A stretch of DNA of 5,833 nucleotides, taken from the NCBI GenBank assembly GCA_021825035.1, contig JAKAIQ010000140.1:1-5833 (forward strand), written 5' to 3'. The position numbers and the translations under genes were made by a program. Origin of the DNA: Deltaproteobacteria bacterium (lineage in GTDB: Bacteria; Desulfobacterota; GWC2-55-46). A model generated the notes under the pieces. The model searched no databases, was not told the origin of the DNA, and saw nothing but the letters and a program-made list of their open reading frames with translations. Shown here piece by piece: positions 1 to 5,279 of this stretch (position 1 is its first letter; each line of letters starts with the position of its first letter).

Positions 1-1424
1 ACCATGGGCGCAAGGCTTGAGCCTCCCATGCCGAGGAGCACCGCGTCCCCGTATCCGGAGTTTTTTATCTCCGCGGCAAAGGCGGTTATCTCGTTCCTGT
101 GAGCGTCCATGACCTCCGGAAGCGTAAGCCAGCCGAGGGAATTCTCTATGAGTTTACGCTCCCCGGTCGCCTTTTTCCACAGGGCGGAGTCCTTTGCCCA
201 GAGCCTGTGGAGGAATTTTTTCTCCTCCATCTCGCTCAGGGCTTTGTTCACCTCCCCGGCCATGTCGCCGAGCGCGAAGCGAACGGGCGTGGCTTTTTCC
301 TCGAGTATTTTTTTCTTCTTTTCGGCCATGCTCTTGACGAGCGCGTCGTATGAGTCGGCGAACTGCCTTATCCCCTCATCCTCGAGACGGGCGGTCAGCC
401 TGTCGTAGCCGAGCCCCAGCGCGTCGAGTTCCGAGACGGTCTTTTCCGCCTCGTCGAGCCCCTCTGAAAGCGTGGGGCGGACCTTGCCGTGGCTGTAAAA
501 GGCGAGCATGGTATGGAGCGGCATCGTGCTCACCGTGCCTCTTTCGATAAGCCCGTTTACGTACATGAGGTCGTCGTACTCGGGGTTCTTGGTGGAGGTG
601 GACGCCCAGAGGAGCTTTTGCGGCATGGCCCCCTTTTCCTTCAAGGCCTTGAATCGCCGGCTCTCGAATATCTCGCCGTACTTCACGAACGCCGTTTTAG
701 CGTTGGCGATGGCGGTCTTGCCGATAAGCGCGTGCAGGCGCATCTTCCTGTCGTTGGAGGTTTCCTTTTCGGCGGCTTCTCCGGCAAGCCTGTCAACCAG
801 CGTGTCGATGCGGCTCACGAAAAAGCTCGCCACGCTCATTATGCCGTTAAGGGGCCTGTTTTCAGCCGCCCTTCTTTCAAGACCCCGCACGTACGCCCAC
901 GCCGCCTCCTCGTACCTCCTGACCGAAAAAAGAAGCGTTATGTTGATGTTGCGGCCCTCGTAGACAAGCTCCTCGATGGCGGAAAGCCCCTCTTTCGTGC
1001 CGGGCACCTTTACCATCACGTTGGGCCTGTTGACGCGCGAGAAAAGCCCCCTTGCGTCCTCGACCGTGGCCTGCGCGTCCCTTGCGTATCCGGGCTTGAC
1101 TTCCACCGACACGAAGCCGTCCGTGCCGGAGGATTCCCTGAATGCGGACAGCAGAACATCCGCGGCGGCGGATATGTCTTCTATCATGAGTTCCCTTACC
1201 ACGCCGTCGGCGTCGAAGCCTTCCTTTACGAGCCTTCTTATCTCAGGGTCGTATTCCTTTGTGCCGGTTATCGCCTTTTCGAATATCGTGGGGTTTGACG
1301 TCACGCCCGAAAGGCCGTACTCGTCTATCATCCGCCTCAGCTCCCCAGAGGTGATGAGGCCCCTCCGGAGGTTGTCGAGCCATACGCTCTGGCCGAATTT
1401 TTTCAACTGTGTCAAGGTATTCAC
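1..1424 (-). CDS. tal-pgi: Bifunctional transaldolase / glucose-6-phosphate isomerase, 3' end beyond window
   Basis: This cytosolic enzyme joins two sugar-phosphate activities: transaldolase (non-oxidative pentose phosphate pathway, dihydroxyacetone transfer through a Lys Schiff base) and phosphoglucose isomerase (glucose-6-P to fructose-6-P). The 474 visible codons read without a frameshift. Residues 1 to about 365 are transaldolase: SVWLDN with Asp17, the GVTSNPTIF signature at 40-48, Glu108 in VSVEVKPG, the catalytic Lys139 in VMVKVPGT, and the late LLWASTSTKNPEY block at 271-283. A charged segment around 366-380 (AEKKKKILEEKA) leads into an isomerase N-terminus (RLWAKDSALWKK, then LLGMGGSSLAP at 463-473, the start of the sugar-phosphate-binding SIS fold). 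The window ends there, so the isomerase active site is not visible. The start is GTG, placed by an AGGAGG site 10 bases upstream; the transaldolase homology begins immediately after it. GC is visibly higher than in the next genes. Transaldolase identity is near certain; the fusion rests on the partial second domain. Confidence 0.95.
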   Translation of the reverse strand, partial: MNTLTQLKKFGQSVWLDNLRRGLITSGELRRMIDEYGLSGVTSNPTIFEKAITGTKEYDPEIRRLVKEGFDADGVVRELMIEDISAAADVLLSAFRESSGTDGFVSVEVKPGYARDAQATVEDARGLFSRVNRPNVMVKVPGTKEGLSAIEELVYEGRNINITLLFSVRRYEEAAWAYVRGLERRAAENRPLNGIMSVASFFVSRIDTLVDRLAGEAAEKETSNDRKMRLHALIGKTAIANAKTAFVKYGEIFESRRFKALKEKGAMPQKLLWASTSTKNPEYDDLMYVNGLIERGTVSTMPLHTMLAFYSHGKVRPTLSEGLDEAEKTVSELDALGLGYDRLTARLEDEGIRQFADSYDALVKSMAEKKKKILEEKATPVRFALGDMAGEVNKALSEMEEKKFLHRLWAKDSALWKKATGERKLIENSLGWLTLPEVMDAHRNEITAFAAEIKNSGYGDAVLLGMGGSSLAPM

Positions 1425-1434
1425 GGAAATCGCG

Positions 1435-1440
1435 CCTCCT
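1435..1440 (-). promoter_or_regulatory. Shine-Dalgarno site deciding the GTG start of the transaldolase fusion
   Basis: The minus strand reads AGGAGG, a full anti-16S match, followed by 10 bases and then GTG at 1424. No in-frame ATG lies between it and conserved transaldolase sequence, so GTG is the initiation codon. Confidence 0.8.
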
Positions 1441-1477
1441 AACGGCAGCCCTTCAAGATACGCTCCCGGTTGGCTCA

Positions 1478-1506
1478 AGTATAGCAGAGTATCCGTTGGC
1501 CGCCAA
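1478..1506 (-). promoter_or_regulatory. Sigma70-like promoter for the transaldolase fusion
   Basis: On the minus strand TTGGCG (1501-1506) and TATACT (1478-1483) are separated by exactly 17 bases. TATACT matches five of six -10 consensus bases and TTGGCG four of six at -35. Transcription would start near 1470, giving a leader of about 45 bases before the GTG. This suggests the gene is transcribed independently of the ATPase operon upstream. Seen directly in sequence; activity is inferred. Confidence 0.6.
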
Positions 1507-1553
1507 AAGCCTGACGCGGAAAAACTGGCGGAACCATCCCGTAGAAAGGTTAA

Positions 1554-1596
1554 ATTTTATAACTTCGATAAAATATCACATGGCATACATTTTATC
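1554..1596. repeat. Three alternating ATTTTAT/ATAAAAT boxes (inverted repeats)
   Basis: ATTTTAT at 1554-1560, GATAAAAT at 1567-1574 and ATTTTATC at 1589-1596 form two overlapping dyads that share the central box. The first pair has 7-base arms and a 7-base spacer. The second pair has 8-base perfect arms and a 14-base spacer. The cluster lies about 50 bases upstream of the -35 box of the transaldolase promoter and could be a regulator site, an AT-rich upstream element or a weak hairpin. The repeats are certain; the role is inferred. Confidence 0.6.
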
Positions 1597-1667
1597 TAAG
1601 GAATTCTGGGCAGGCAGGATGTTTGCCGTTAAGATTGATTTTTCATCTTAAAGCTCCTTAAACCCCG

Positions 1668-1689
1668 CCCTTTTAATCCCCTTTTAATC
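1668..1689. repeat. Perfect 11-base tandem duplication over the ATPase stop codon
   Basis: CCCTTTTAATC occurs twice back to back (1668-1678 and 1679-1689). The second copy contains the minus-strand stop TAA (1684-1686) and the last Asp codon of the ATPase; the first lies just downstream of the gene. It looks like a slippage duplication and does not alter the protein end. Confidence 0.85.
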
Positions 1690-3528
1690 GAAGTTCCCGG
1701 ACATCTCGGCTTCGCACGCCATTATAAAATCTTCCTGGCGGATGTTATCTCCTCTCCGCGCGGCCCTTGTAGCGGCATTACGGACGACTATGCCTATCTG
1801 CCCTCCGGACAGGTCATATCGGTCGGCGAGATGATGCAGGTCTGCGTCATCCGATAACGGCGCTGTCTCAGGCATATGTACTCGCCATAATTTTAACCTC
1901 TCATGAGGCCCGGGTCTTTTGAACTCGATCTTGTAATGGAATCTCCTTGAAAAAGCGGTATCCATATTCTCGGCAAGGTTGGTCGTGGCTATGAGTATTC
2001 CGTCAAACTTTTCAATCTGCTCAAGGAATATGTTCTGCATCTGGTTGTATGAGTGATCCGCCGCTCCCCTCGCGCTTGTCCTTCTATGCAGGAACTGATC
2101 CGCTTCGTTCAAAAGAAGCACCGGCGGTTTACTCATTCCCCTTGATAACTCCCCGTATCTATCAAATATCATCCTTGTATTCTTTTCAGCCTCTCCAACC
2201 CACATGCTAAGTATCTTTGAGCAATCGAAGGTAATAAGGTCTCTTTTCAGAGTGTATGCCACGGCGTTCGCCGTCAGGGTTTTTCCGGTGCCGGGCGCTC
2301 CGTAATAAAGCATTGTTATTGGCTGGTATTTCCTTTTGCCGTAATCCGATTGTAAAAGGCTGCTTCCCTTGATCCCCCACTTCTTTAAGCGTTCGGCAAC
2401 GCCACCCTCGATCATCTCTATCGCAAGCATTATTTCCTCATATGTCTTGGGATGGAGAATGACCCTATCAAGGGATATCGCTGGTTTTATTACCTCAAAG
2501 AAATCGTCTTCCCTGAGCTTAAGCCTTTTCTTTTTCTCGCAAAGAAGCCTGCCTATGATCCTGTCATTAAGCCTTACCGAGTCCTCTTCACCCAACATTT
2601 CACTCCTTGACTCTATCTCTATTATCTTCTCCTTTATAAGTCTCCCGTCCTTCTGAAACATTTTTTTATTGTTCAGTTTCTCATAATGGGTTCCGCTTAT
2701 GATGCCGAGAAGGCTATCTATATCGCAAATGTCCTTACGGCCCAAGGCTTCGCCTTCGAGGAGGGCGATGATGATGAGTTCTTCTTCCTTTGTAAGGGCC
2801 TTTTGCCTCTTGAACTCCTCAAGAGGAAACACCTTGTCCGTTCTGGCAAGCCGCTCGGATATCCTTATCTCCAATTTTTTCAGTTCGGTATCGTCGCGGT
2901 GGATCTCGAGTTCTCTCATATATCTTCTGTATCTCCTGTGCGTCGGATTTAACAGAAACTCGTCGTCGTTTCTCAGGAGAAGCTCTACCCTCTTGAACTG
3001 GTCTGCAAGGTATTCAAGATTATCCCTGTAAGGCTCCGATAATTCTTTTTTTATTTTTCCGCCGGAATCGCAAATCCTGCCGATAAACTGGTCGGTAAGG
3101 CTCGCGGTCGACCGAAGAATCTCCACGGTGTCCGCGGAATCGTCCGCTGAGGCATCTGCTGTCGATTTAACAGCAAGCGGTGTCCTCGGCCTTTCAATTT
3201 CGAGGATTCCCGACTTCTCCAGGTCATTAATCCTCTTGATATTTCTGAAGGCCGTCTTCTTATCGCCTCCGAGCATTTTCAAGATATCCCGTATTCCCGT
3301 CCCCTCTTCATGCCCATCTTCAAAGAAGTTTCCGAAGAGAATAGCGATTATCTTCACATCGTTTTCTTCGAGGCCGTATTCCTTGAAGGGAGGCTTTTGG
3401 GCAAGCTTCCGCAAGATGGGCTTTATATCTTTTTTCCGCGATTTCTCATCCCTCTCGATTAACTCCGATACGTCCAGAAGAAGTTCTATTACTTTGTCTC
3501 TTTCTCTTGTCGCCATCTCCTCTGCCAT
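1684..3528 (-). CDS. AAA+ ATPase with N-terminal winged-helix-like regions and NEAD Walker B box
   Basis: This 614-residue cytosolic ATPase probably remodels or unfolds a protein partner; the substrate is unknown. The AAA+ core is C-terminal (about 355-614): Walker A GAPGTGKT at 410-417, pore-loop-like SMWVGEAEKN at 441-450, Walker B VLLLNEAD at 470-477 (Asn474 replaces the usual Asp, Glu475 is kept), sensor 1 ATTN at 514-517, Arg-finger candidates Arg528/Arg529 in AFSRRF, and a lid with LSGGQIG at 573-579. The arrangement resembles the SpoVK/Ycf46/Vps4-like class. Residues about 55-112 look like a winged helix (EENDVKIIAILF through SGILEIERP). An Ala/Ser/Asp-rich linker follows (about 113-143), then a charged helical part and a second possible winged helix (about 245-305). 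ATG 3528 has GAGAGG six bases upstream. It lies 51 bases after the 113-residue gene and is probably last in the operon. AAA+ assignment is firm; the biological role is unknown. Confidence 0.93.
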   Translation of the reverse strand: MAEEMATRERDKVIELLLDVSELIERDEKSRKKDIKPILRKLAQKPPFKEYGLEENDVKIIAILFGNFFEDGHEEGTGIRDILKMLGGDKKTAFRNIKRINDLEKSGILEIERPRTPLAVKSTADASADDSADTVEILRSTASLTDQFIGRICDSGGKIKKELSEPYRDNLEYLADQFKRVELLLRNDDEFLLNPTHRRYRRYMRELEIHRDDTELKKLEIRISERLARTDKVFPLEEFKRQKALTKEEELIIIALLEGEALGRKDICDIDSLLGIISGTHYEKLNNKKMFQKDGRLIKEKIIEIESRSEMLGEEDSVRLNDRIIGRLLCEKKKRLKLREDDFFEVIKPAISLDRVILHPKTYEEIMLAIEMIEGGVAERLKKWGIKGSSLLQSDYGKRKYQPITMLYYGAPGTGKTLTANAVAYTLKRDLITFDCSKILSMWVGEAEKNTRMIFDRYGELSRGMSKPPVLLLNEADQFLHRRTSARGAADHSYNQMQNIFLEQIEKFDGILIATTNLAENMDTAFSRRFHYKIEFKRPGPHERLKLWRVHMPETAPLSDDADLHHLADRYDLSGGQIGIVVRNAATRAARRGDNIRQEDFIMACEAEMSGNFD

Positions 3529-3579
3529 AAGAAACCTCTCATAATCGATATTGGTTAACAGCCTTTTAGGCCTCTTTGA

Positions 3580-3921
3580 CTACCAGGGCCAATCCCACGG
3601 GTCTTCCTGCTGTTTCTCCTTCTGCTTCTTGACGGTATATCCGTTATCATCGTAATCATTCTCGTCTGTGGGAAAAGGGTCTTTTTCCGTCCATCCGACC
3701 ATCTTCAGGTCATCTATGATATGCCGCCTGGCGGCTTTAACGGCGTCCTCTCCGAAAATCATCCTTGCCTTCTCAATCCCGGCCTCATGATGTCGTTCTT
3801 TTCTGTGCTTTAAGGCATATCCGTGGATATTGGCCAGGGCGTCAAGCCACAAATGGACTTCGTAATACGATTTCCCGAAGAGCCGGATGGATTCTTTACA
3901 ATGGTCTTCGAATTTTGACAT
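3580..3921 (-). CDS. Small His-rich protein, DUF6915-like, with Trp-rich C-terminal tail
   Basis: The 113 residues have no signal peptide or membrane segment, so it is probably cytosolic. The first 80 residues carry a patterned core: His7, FG at 15-16, VHLWLDAL at 22-29, a basic His-rich run KHRKERHHEAGIE at 38-50, IFG at 55-57 and HIIDDLKMVG at 67-76. From memory this order (FG, IHxW.D, RHR..HH..GI, FG, H..DL) resembles DUF6915-type proteins of unknown function; I could not check it. Residues 80-113 look unstructured: acidic, then Lys/Gln-rich, ending in DPWDWPW. An in-frame TAA four codons upstream fixes ATG 3921 as the furthest start, but no Shine-Dalgarno site precedes it, so translation may depend on the WG-repeat gene ending 39 bases before. 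It lies directly before the ATPase gene, suggesting a partner, adaptor or substrate; this is inference. Confidence 0.8.
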   Translation of the reverse strand: MSKFEDHCKESIRLFGKSYYEVHLWLDALANIHGYALKHRKERHHEAGIEKARMIFGEDAVKAARRHIIDDLKMVGWTEKDPFPTDENDYDDNGYTVKKQKEKQQEDPWDWPW

Positions 3922-3960
3922 AGAGATTAATTAGTTTGGCACCTTCAGCCATAATGATTA

Positions 3961-4959
3961 TCAAAAAAGATTTCCTGATTTATCAATAAAACTCCATTTG
4001 TCTCCAGCCATTACAGGCGCCAGTCCTTCCGAAAAGATCAACGCCCCGTCGAATCTCAGGTTGGTGTTGTATTTGCCTGTCTTATCTACGTATCGCCAGC
4101 CATGGCCCACACTTACCGTTGCTAATCCTTCGGAAAAATCAAAGGCAAGATCAAATCGCGGCGTAATGACATATCGCCCTCTTTTATCGACGTAGCCCCA
4201 TTTATCCAGGAGTTTTACAGGAGCCATTCCTTCCGAAAATCGTCTTGCATCGTCAAATTGAGGCGAAATGGCAAAACTCCCCGTCTTATCGATATATCCC
4301 CATTTGGGGCCTGCCTTCACAAAGGCAAGTCCTTCTGCGAAATATCCGGCATCGTCAAATCTCGGTTCGATTGCAAATCGCCCACCTTTATCGATGTAAC
4401 CCCATTTGCCGTTGATCTTTACAGCCGCTATACCTTCGGAGAAGTAGCCGGCATCATCGAAGCGCGGTTTTATGGCATATGCGCCGCGTCTATCAATGAA
4501 GCCGAAGCGATTCGAGATTTTTACTTTCGCCAATCCTTCGGAAAAGAATAATCCATCATCAAACCGCGGCTTTATCGCGTATCGTCCGGACTTGTCGATG
4601 TAGCCCAATTTACCGTTGACCATCACTCCGGCCATACCGTCGGTGAATCCAAATGCATGGTCAAACTTTGGAGGGATGACCTGTTTTCCCGTCTTATCGA
4701 TATACCCCCACTTATCGTCAATCCTTACCGGTGCGAGTCCTTCTGAAAAGCCCCGGGCTTCATCGAATTTCGATTTTATTACTTTGGTTCCGGCCTTATC
4801 GATAAACTCCCAGGAATCACAGGTTTTTACAGGCGCCAGTCCCTCGGAGAATCCATAGGTTGCGCAGTAGTGCGGGTCACCGAGCCGCTCGTTTGTGTAT
4901 AGGGGCGGGAAAACCGACAGGAATATCGCGGGGATAATAAGCGCATACAGTCTTTTCAT
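3961..4959 (-). CDS. Exported or anchored WG-repeat (KWG) protein, nine 34-residue repeats
   Basis: This 332-residue protein is almost entirely WG/KWG repeats (WG_beta_rep type), a beta-rich fold common in bacterial envelope or secreted proteins and thought to mediate binding; the ligand is unknown. The N-terminus MKRLYALIIPAIFLSVFPPLYT has a basic start and a hydrophobic core, so it is a signal peptide or membrane anchor. No clear cleavage box or lipobox Cys is visible. Nine units follow of the form FSEGLAPVK..x..KWGYIDKxGxxxIxPRFDDA; the FSEG motif recurs every 34 residues exactly. The WG pair is intact in units 2, 5, 6 and 7 and varied elsewhere (WE, LG, FG, WR, WS). The last unit is cut right after FIDKSGNLF. 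I chose ATG 4959, behind GGGAAAGG; TTG 4980 would add seven residues but has no ribosome site. It is the first gene of the presumed operon. Confidence 0.9.
   Translation of the reverse strand: MKRLYALIIPAIFLSVFPPLYTNERLGDPHYCATYGFSEGLAPVKTCDSWEFIDKAGTKVIKSKFDEARGFSEGLAPVRIDDKWGYIDKTGKQVIPPKFDHAFGFTDGMAGVMVNGKLGYIDKSGRYAIKPRFDDGLFFSEGLAKVKISNRFGFIDRRGAYAIKPRFDDAGYFSEGIAAVKINGKWGYIDKGGRFAIEPRFDDAGYFAEGLAFVKAGPKWGYIDKTGSFAISPQFDDARRFSEGMAPVKLLDKWGYVDKRGRYVITPRFDLAFDFSEGLATVSVGHGWRYVDKTGKYNTNLRFDGALIFSEGLAPVMAGDKWSFIDKSGNLF
3964..4851 (-). repeat. Array of nine 102-base coding repeats (WG units)
   Basis: Counting from the first FSEG codon, units begin at 4851, 4749, 4647, 4545, 4443, 4341, 4239, 4137 and 4035. 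Spacing is exactly 102 bases throughout, and the final unit is cut to 24 codons by the stop. Units have diverged in nucleotide sequence while keeping period and motif, so this is an old array under selection rather than a fresh expansion. Confidence 0.9.
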
Positions 4960-4970
4960 TTTTTTAAAGA

Positions 4971-4978
4971 CCTTTCCC
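4971..4978 (-). promoter_or_regulatory. Ribosome binding site deciding the WG-repeat start
   Basis: The minus strand reads GGGAAAGG, containing GAAAGG, a six-base match to the anti-Shine-Dalgarno sequence, 11 bases before ATG 4959. It sits inside the codons that a TTG 4980 start would use, which argues for the ATG. Confidence 0.55.
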
Positions 4979-5031
4979 AAGCATATGAACTTAAGCCTTT
5001 TTCAGAAAAGCCTCTTAGGGGTGCAAAAGTA

Positions 5032-5066
5032 TCGCCGCATGCATGAGTAATAACACATAGCGGCGA
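5032..5066. repeat. GC-rich 7-base inverted repeat with 21-base loop
   Basis: TCGCCGC at 5032-5038 pairs perfectly with GCGGCGA at 5060-5066. The loop is AT-rich and contains part of the CATGCATG palindrome. No T-run follows on either strand, so it is not a standard terminator. It could fold in the leader of the WG-repeat transcript or be a regulator site. Confidence 0.6.
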
Positions 5067-5101
5067 CAACCATCTGTCGGTCTCGATTCGGCAACGGAAG
5101 G

Positions 5102-5139
5102 GATAATCCATTTCCATGCGCCGGATTCTGCAGATTATC
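5102..5139. repeat. 7-base inverted repeat GATAATC/GATTATC
   Basis: GATAATC at 5102-5108 is the exact reverse complement of GATTATC at 5133-5139, with 24 bases between. A competing pairing AATCC (5105-5109) with GGATT (5123-5127) could form instead. It lies midway between the divergent genes, about 70 bases upstream of the vapBC -35 box. Confidence 0.5.
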
Positions 5140-5210
5140 TTTAAGGGATTGAGTTCGCGATTCGTCTTTCAGAGTTGCGGGAGTCTAAAGATAGACCACT
5201 CAGAGCCGGC

Positions 5211-5239
5211 TTGACAGGAAAGCAGATATGTTATACATT
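5211..5239 (+). promoter_or_regulatory. vapB: Sigma70-like promoter of vapBC
   Basis: TTGACA at 5211-5216 is a perfect -35 consensus. The -10 lies in TATACATT (5232-5239): TATACA is the better match but at 15 bases, while TACATT has the ideal 17-base spacing. Transcription would begin around 5245, leaving a leader of roughly 35 bases before the vapB ATG. The -35 is clear; the exact -10 is uncertain. Confidence 0.65.
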
Positions 5240-5258
5240 TGATCATGTAGTTTAACAT
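5228..5258. promoter_or_regulatory. Operator-like nested inverted repeats at the vapBC start site
   Basis: ATGTTA (5228-5233) pairs with TAACAT (5253-5258), and inside it TACAT (5234-5238) pairs with ATGTA (5245-5249). TGATCA (5240-5245) sits near the centre. The dyads cover the -10 and likely start site, the usual place for a VapB/VapBC autoregulatory operator. The repeats are seen directly; binding is inferred. Confidence 0.5.
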
Positions 5259-5279
5259 TTTTTCAAAAAGGTTGGAATT

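Larger units (their letters stand above)
1425..1683. other. Intergenic region between the ATPase gene and the transaldolase fusion
   Basis: This 259-base stretch has no supportable gene on either strand. It carries the transaldolase promoter and ribosome site, the alternating AT-rich boxes at 1554-1596, and a weak 6-base inverted repeat TAAGAT/ATCTTA (1630-1635 and 1645-1650, 9-base loop). I see no GC-rich hairpin with a T-run that would clearly terminate the ATPase operon, so read-through into the transaldolase gene cannot be excluded. Confidence 0.6.
4960..5279. other. Divergent intergenic region between the WG-repeat operon and vapBC
   Basis: The 320 bases contain no well-supported gene. 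Rightward they hold the vapBC promoter and operator-like repeats (5211-5258). Leftward there must be a promoter for the WG-repeat operon, but I see no good -35/-10 pair. The region also contains inverted repeats at 5032-5066 and 5102-5139, a small GTCTA/TAGAC hairpin (5183-5187 and 5192-5196, loop AAGA), the palindrome CATGCATG at 5038-5045, and an unsupported 53-codon reading frame running leftward from 5117. Confidence 0.6.

Noticed and set aside
489..1298. Long plus-strand open frame of 269 codons
   Set aside because: It lies wholly antisense to the transaldolase fusion, whose conserved motifs are unambiguous. High-GC coding DNA often leaves the opposite strand open, and the translation shows no recognisable family pattern.
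1567..1596. The 8-base dyad as a rho-independent terminator for the ATPase operon
   Set aside because: The stem is almost all A/T with a 14-base loop, and no T-run follows on the minus strand.
976..1599. Plus-strand open frame of 207 codons crossing the transaldolase start
   Set aside because: Mostly antisense to the transaldolase N-terminus, and its end runs through promoter and AT-rich repeat sequence; no ribosome site or family motif.
3561..3571. GCCT/AGGC mini-hairpin between the small gene and the ATPase gene
   Set aside because: Only four base pairs with a three-base loop and no T-run; too weak to call a terminator or regulatory element.
3998..4858. Several plus-strand frames with repeated motifs such as TGASPSEK
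   Set aside because: These are reverse readings of the WG-repeat array, so their repetition is inherited from the real gene on the minus strand.
3961..4980. TTG 4980 as start of the WG-repeat gene
   Set aside because: No ribosome site precedes it, and it places GGGAAAGG inside the coding region. ATG 4959 gives a cleaner signal sequence beginning MKRLYALIIP.
5015..5216. Promoter for the WG-repeat operon
   Set aside because: Several partial boxes exist on the minus strand (for example GATACT near 5030 and TTGTCG near 5067) but none has an acceptable partner at 16-18 bases, so no call was made.
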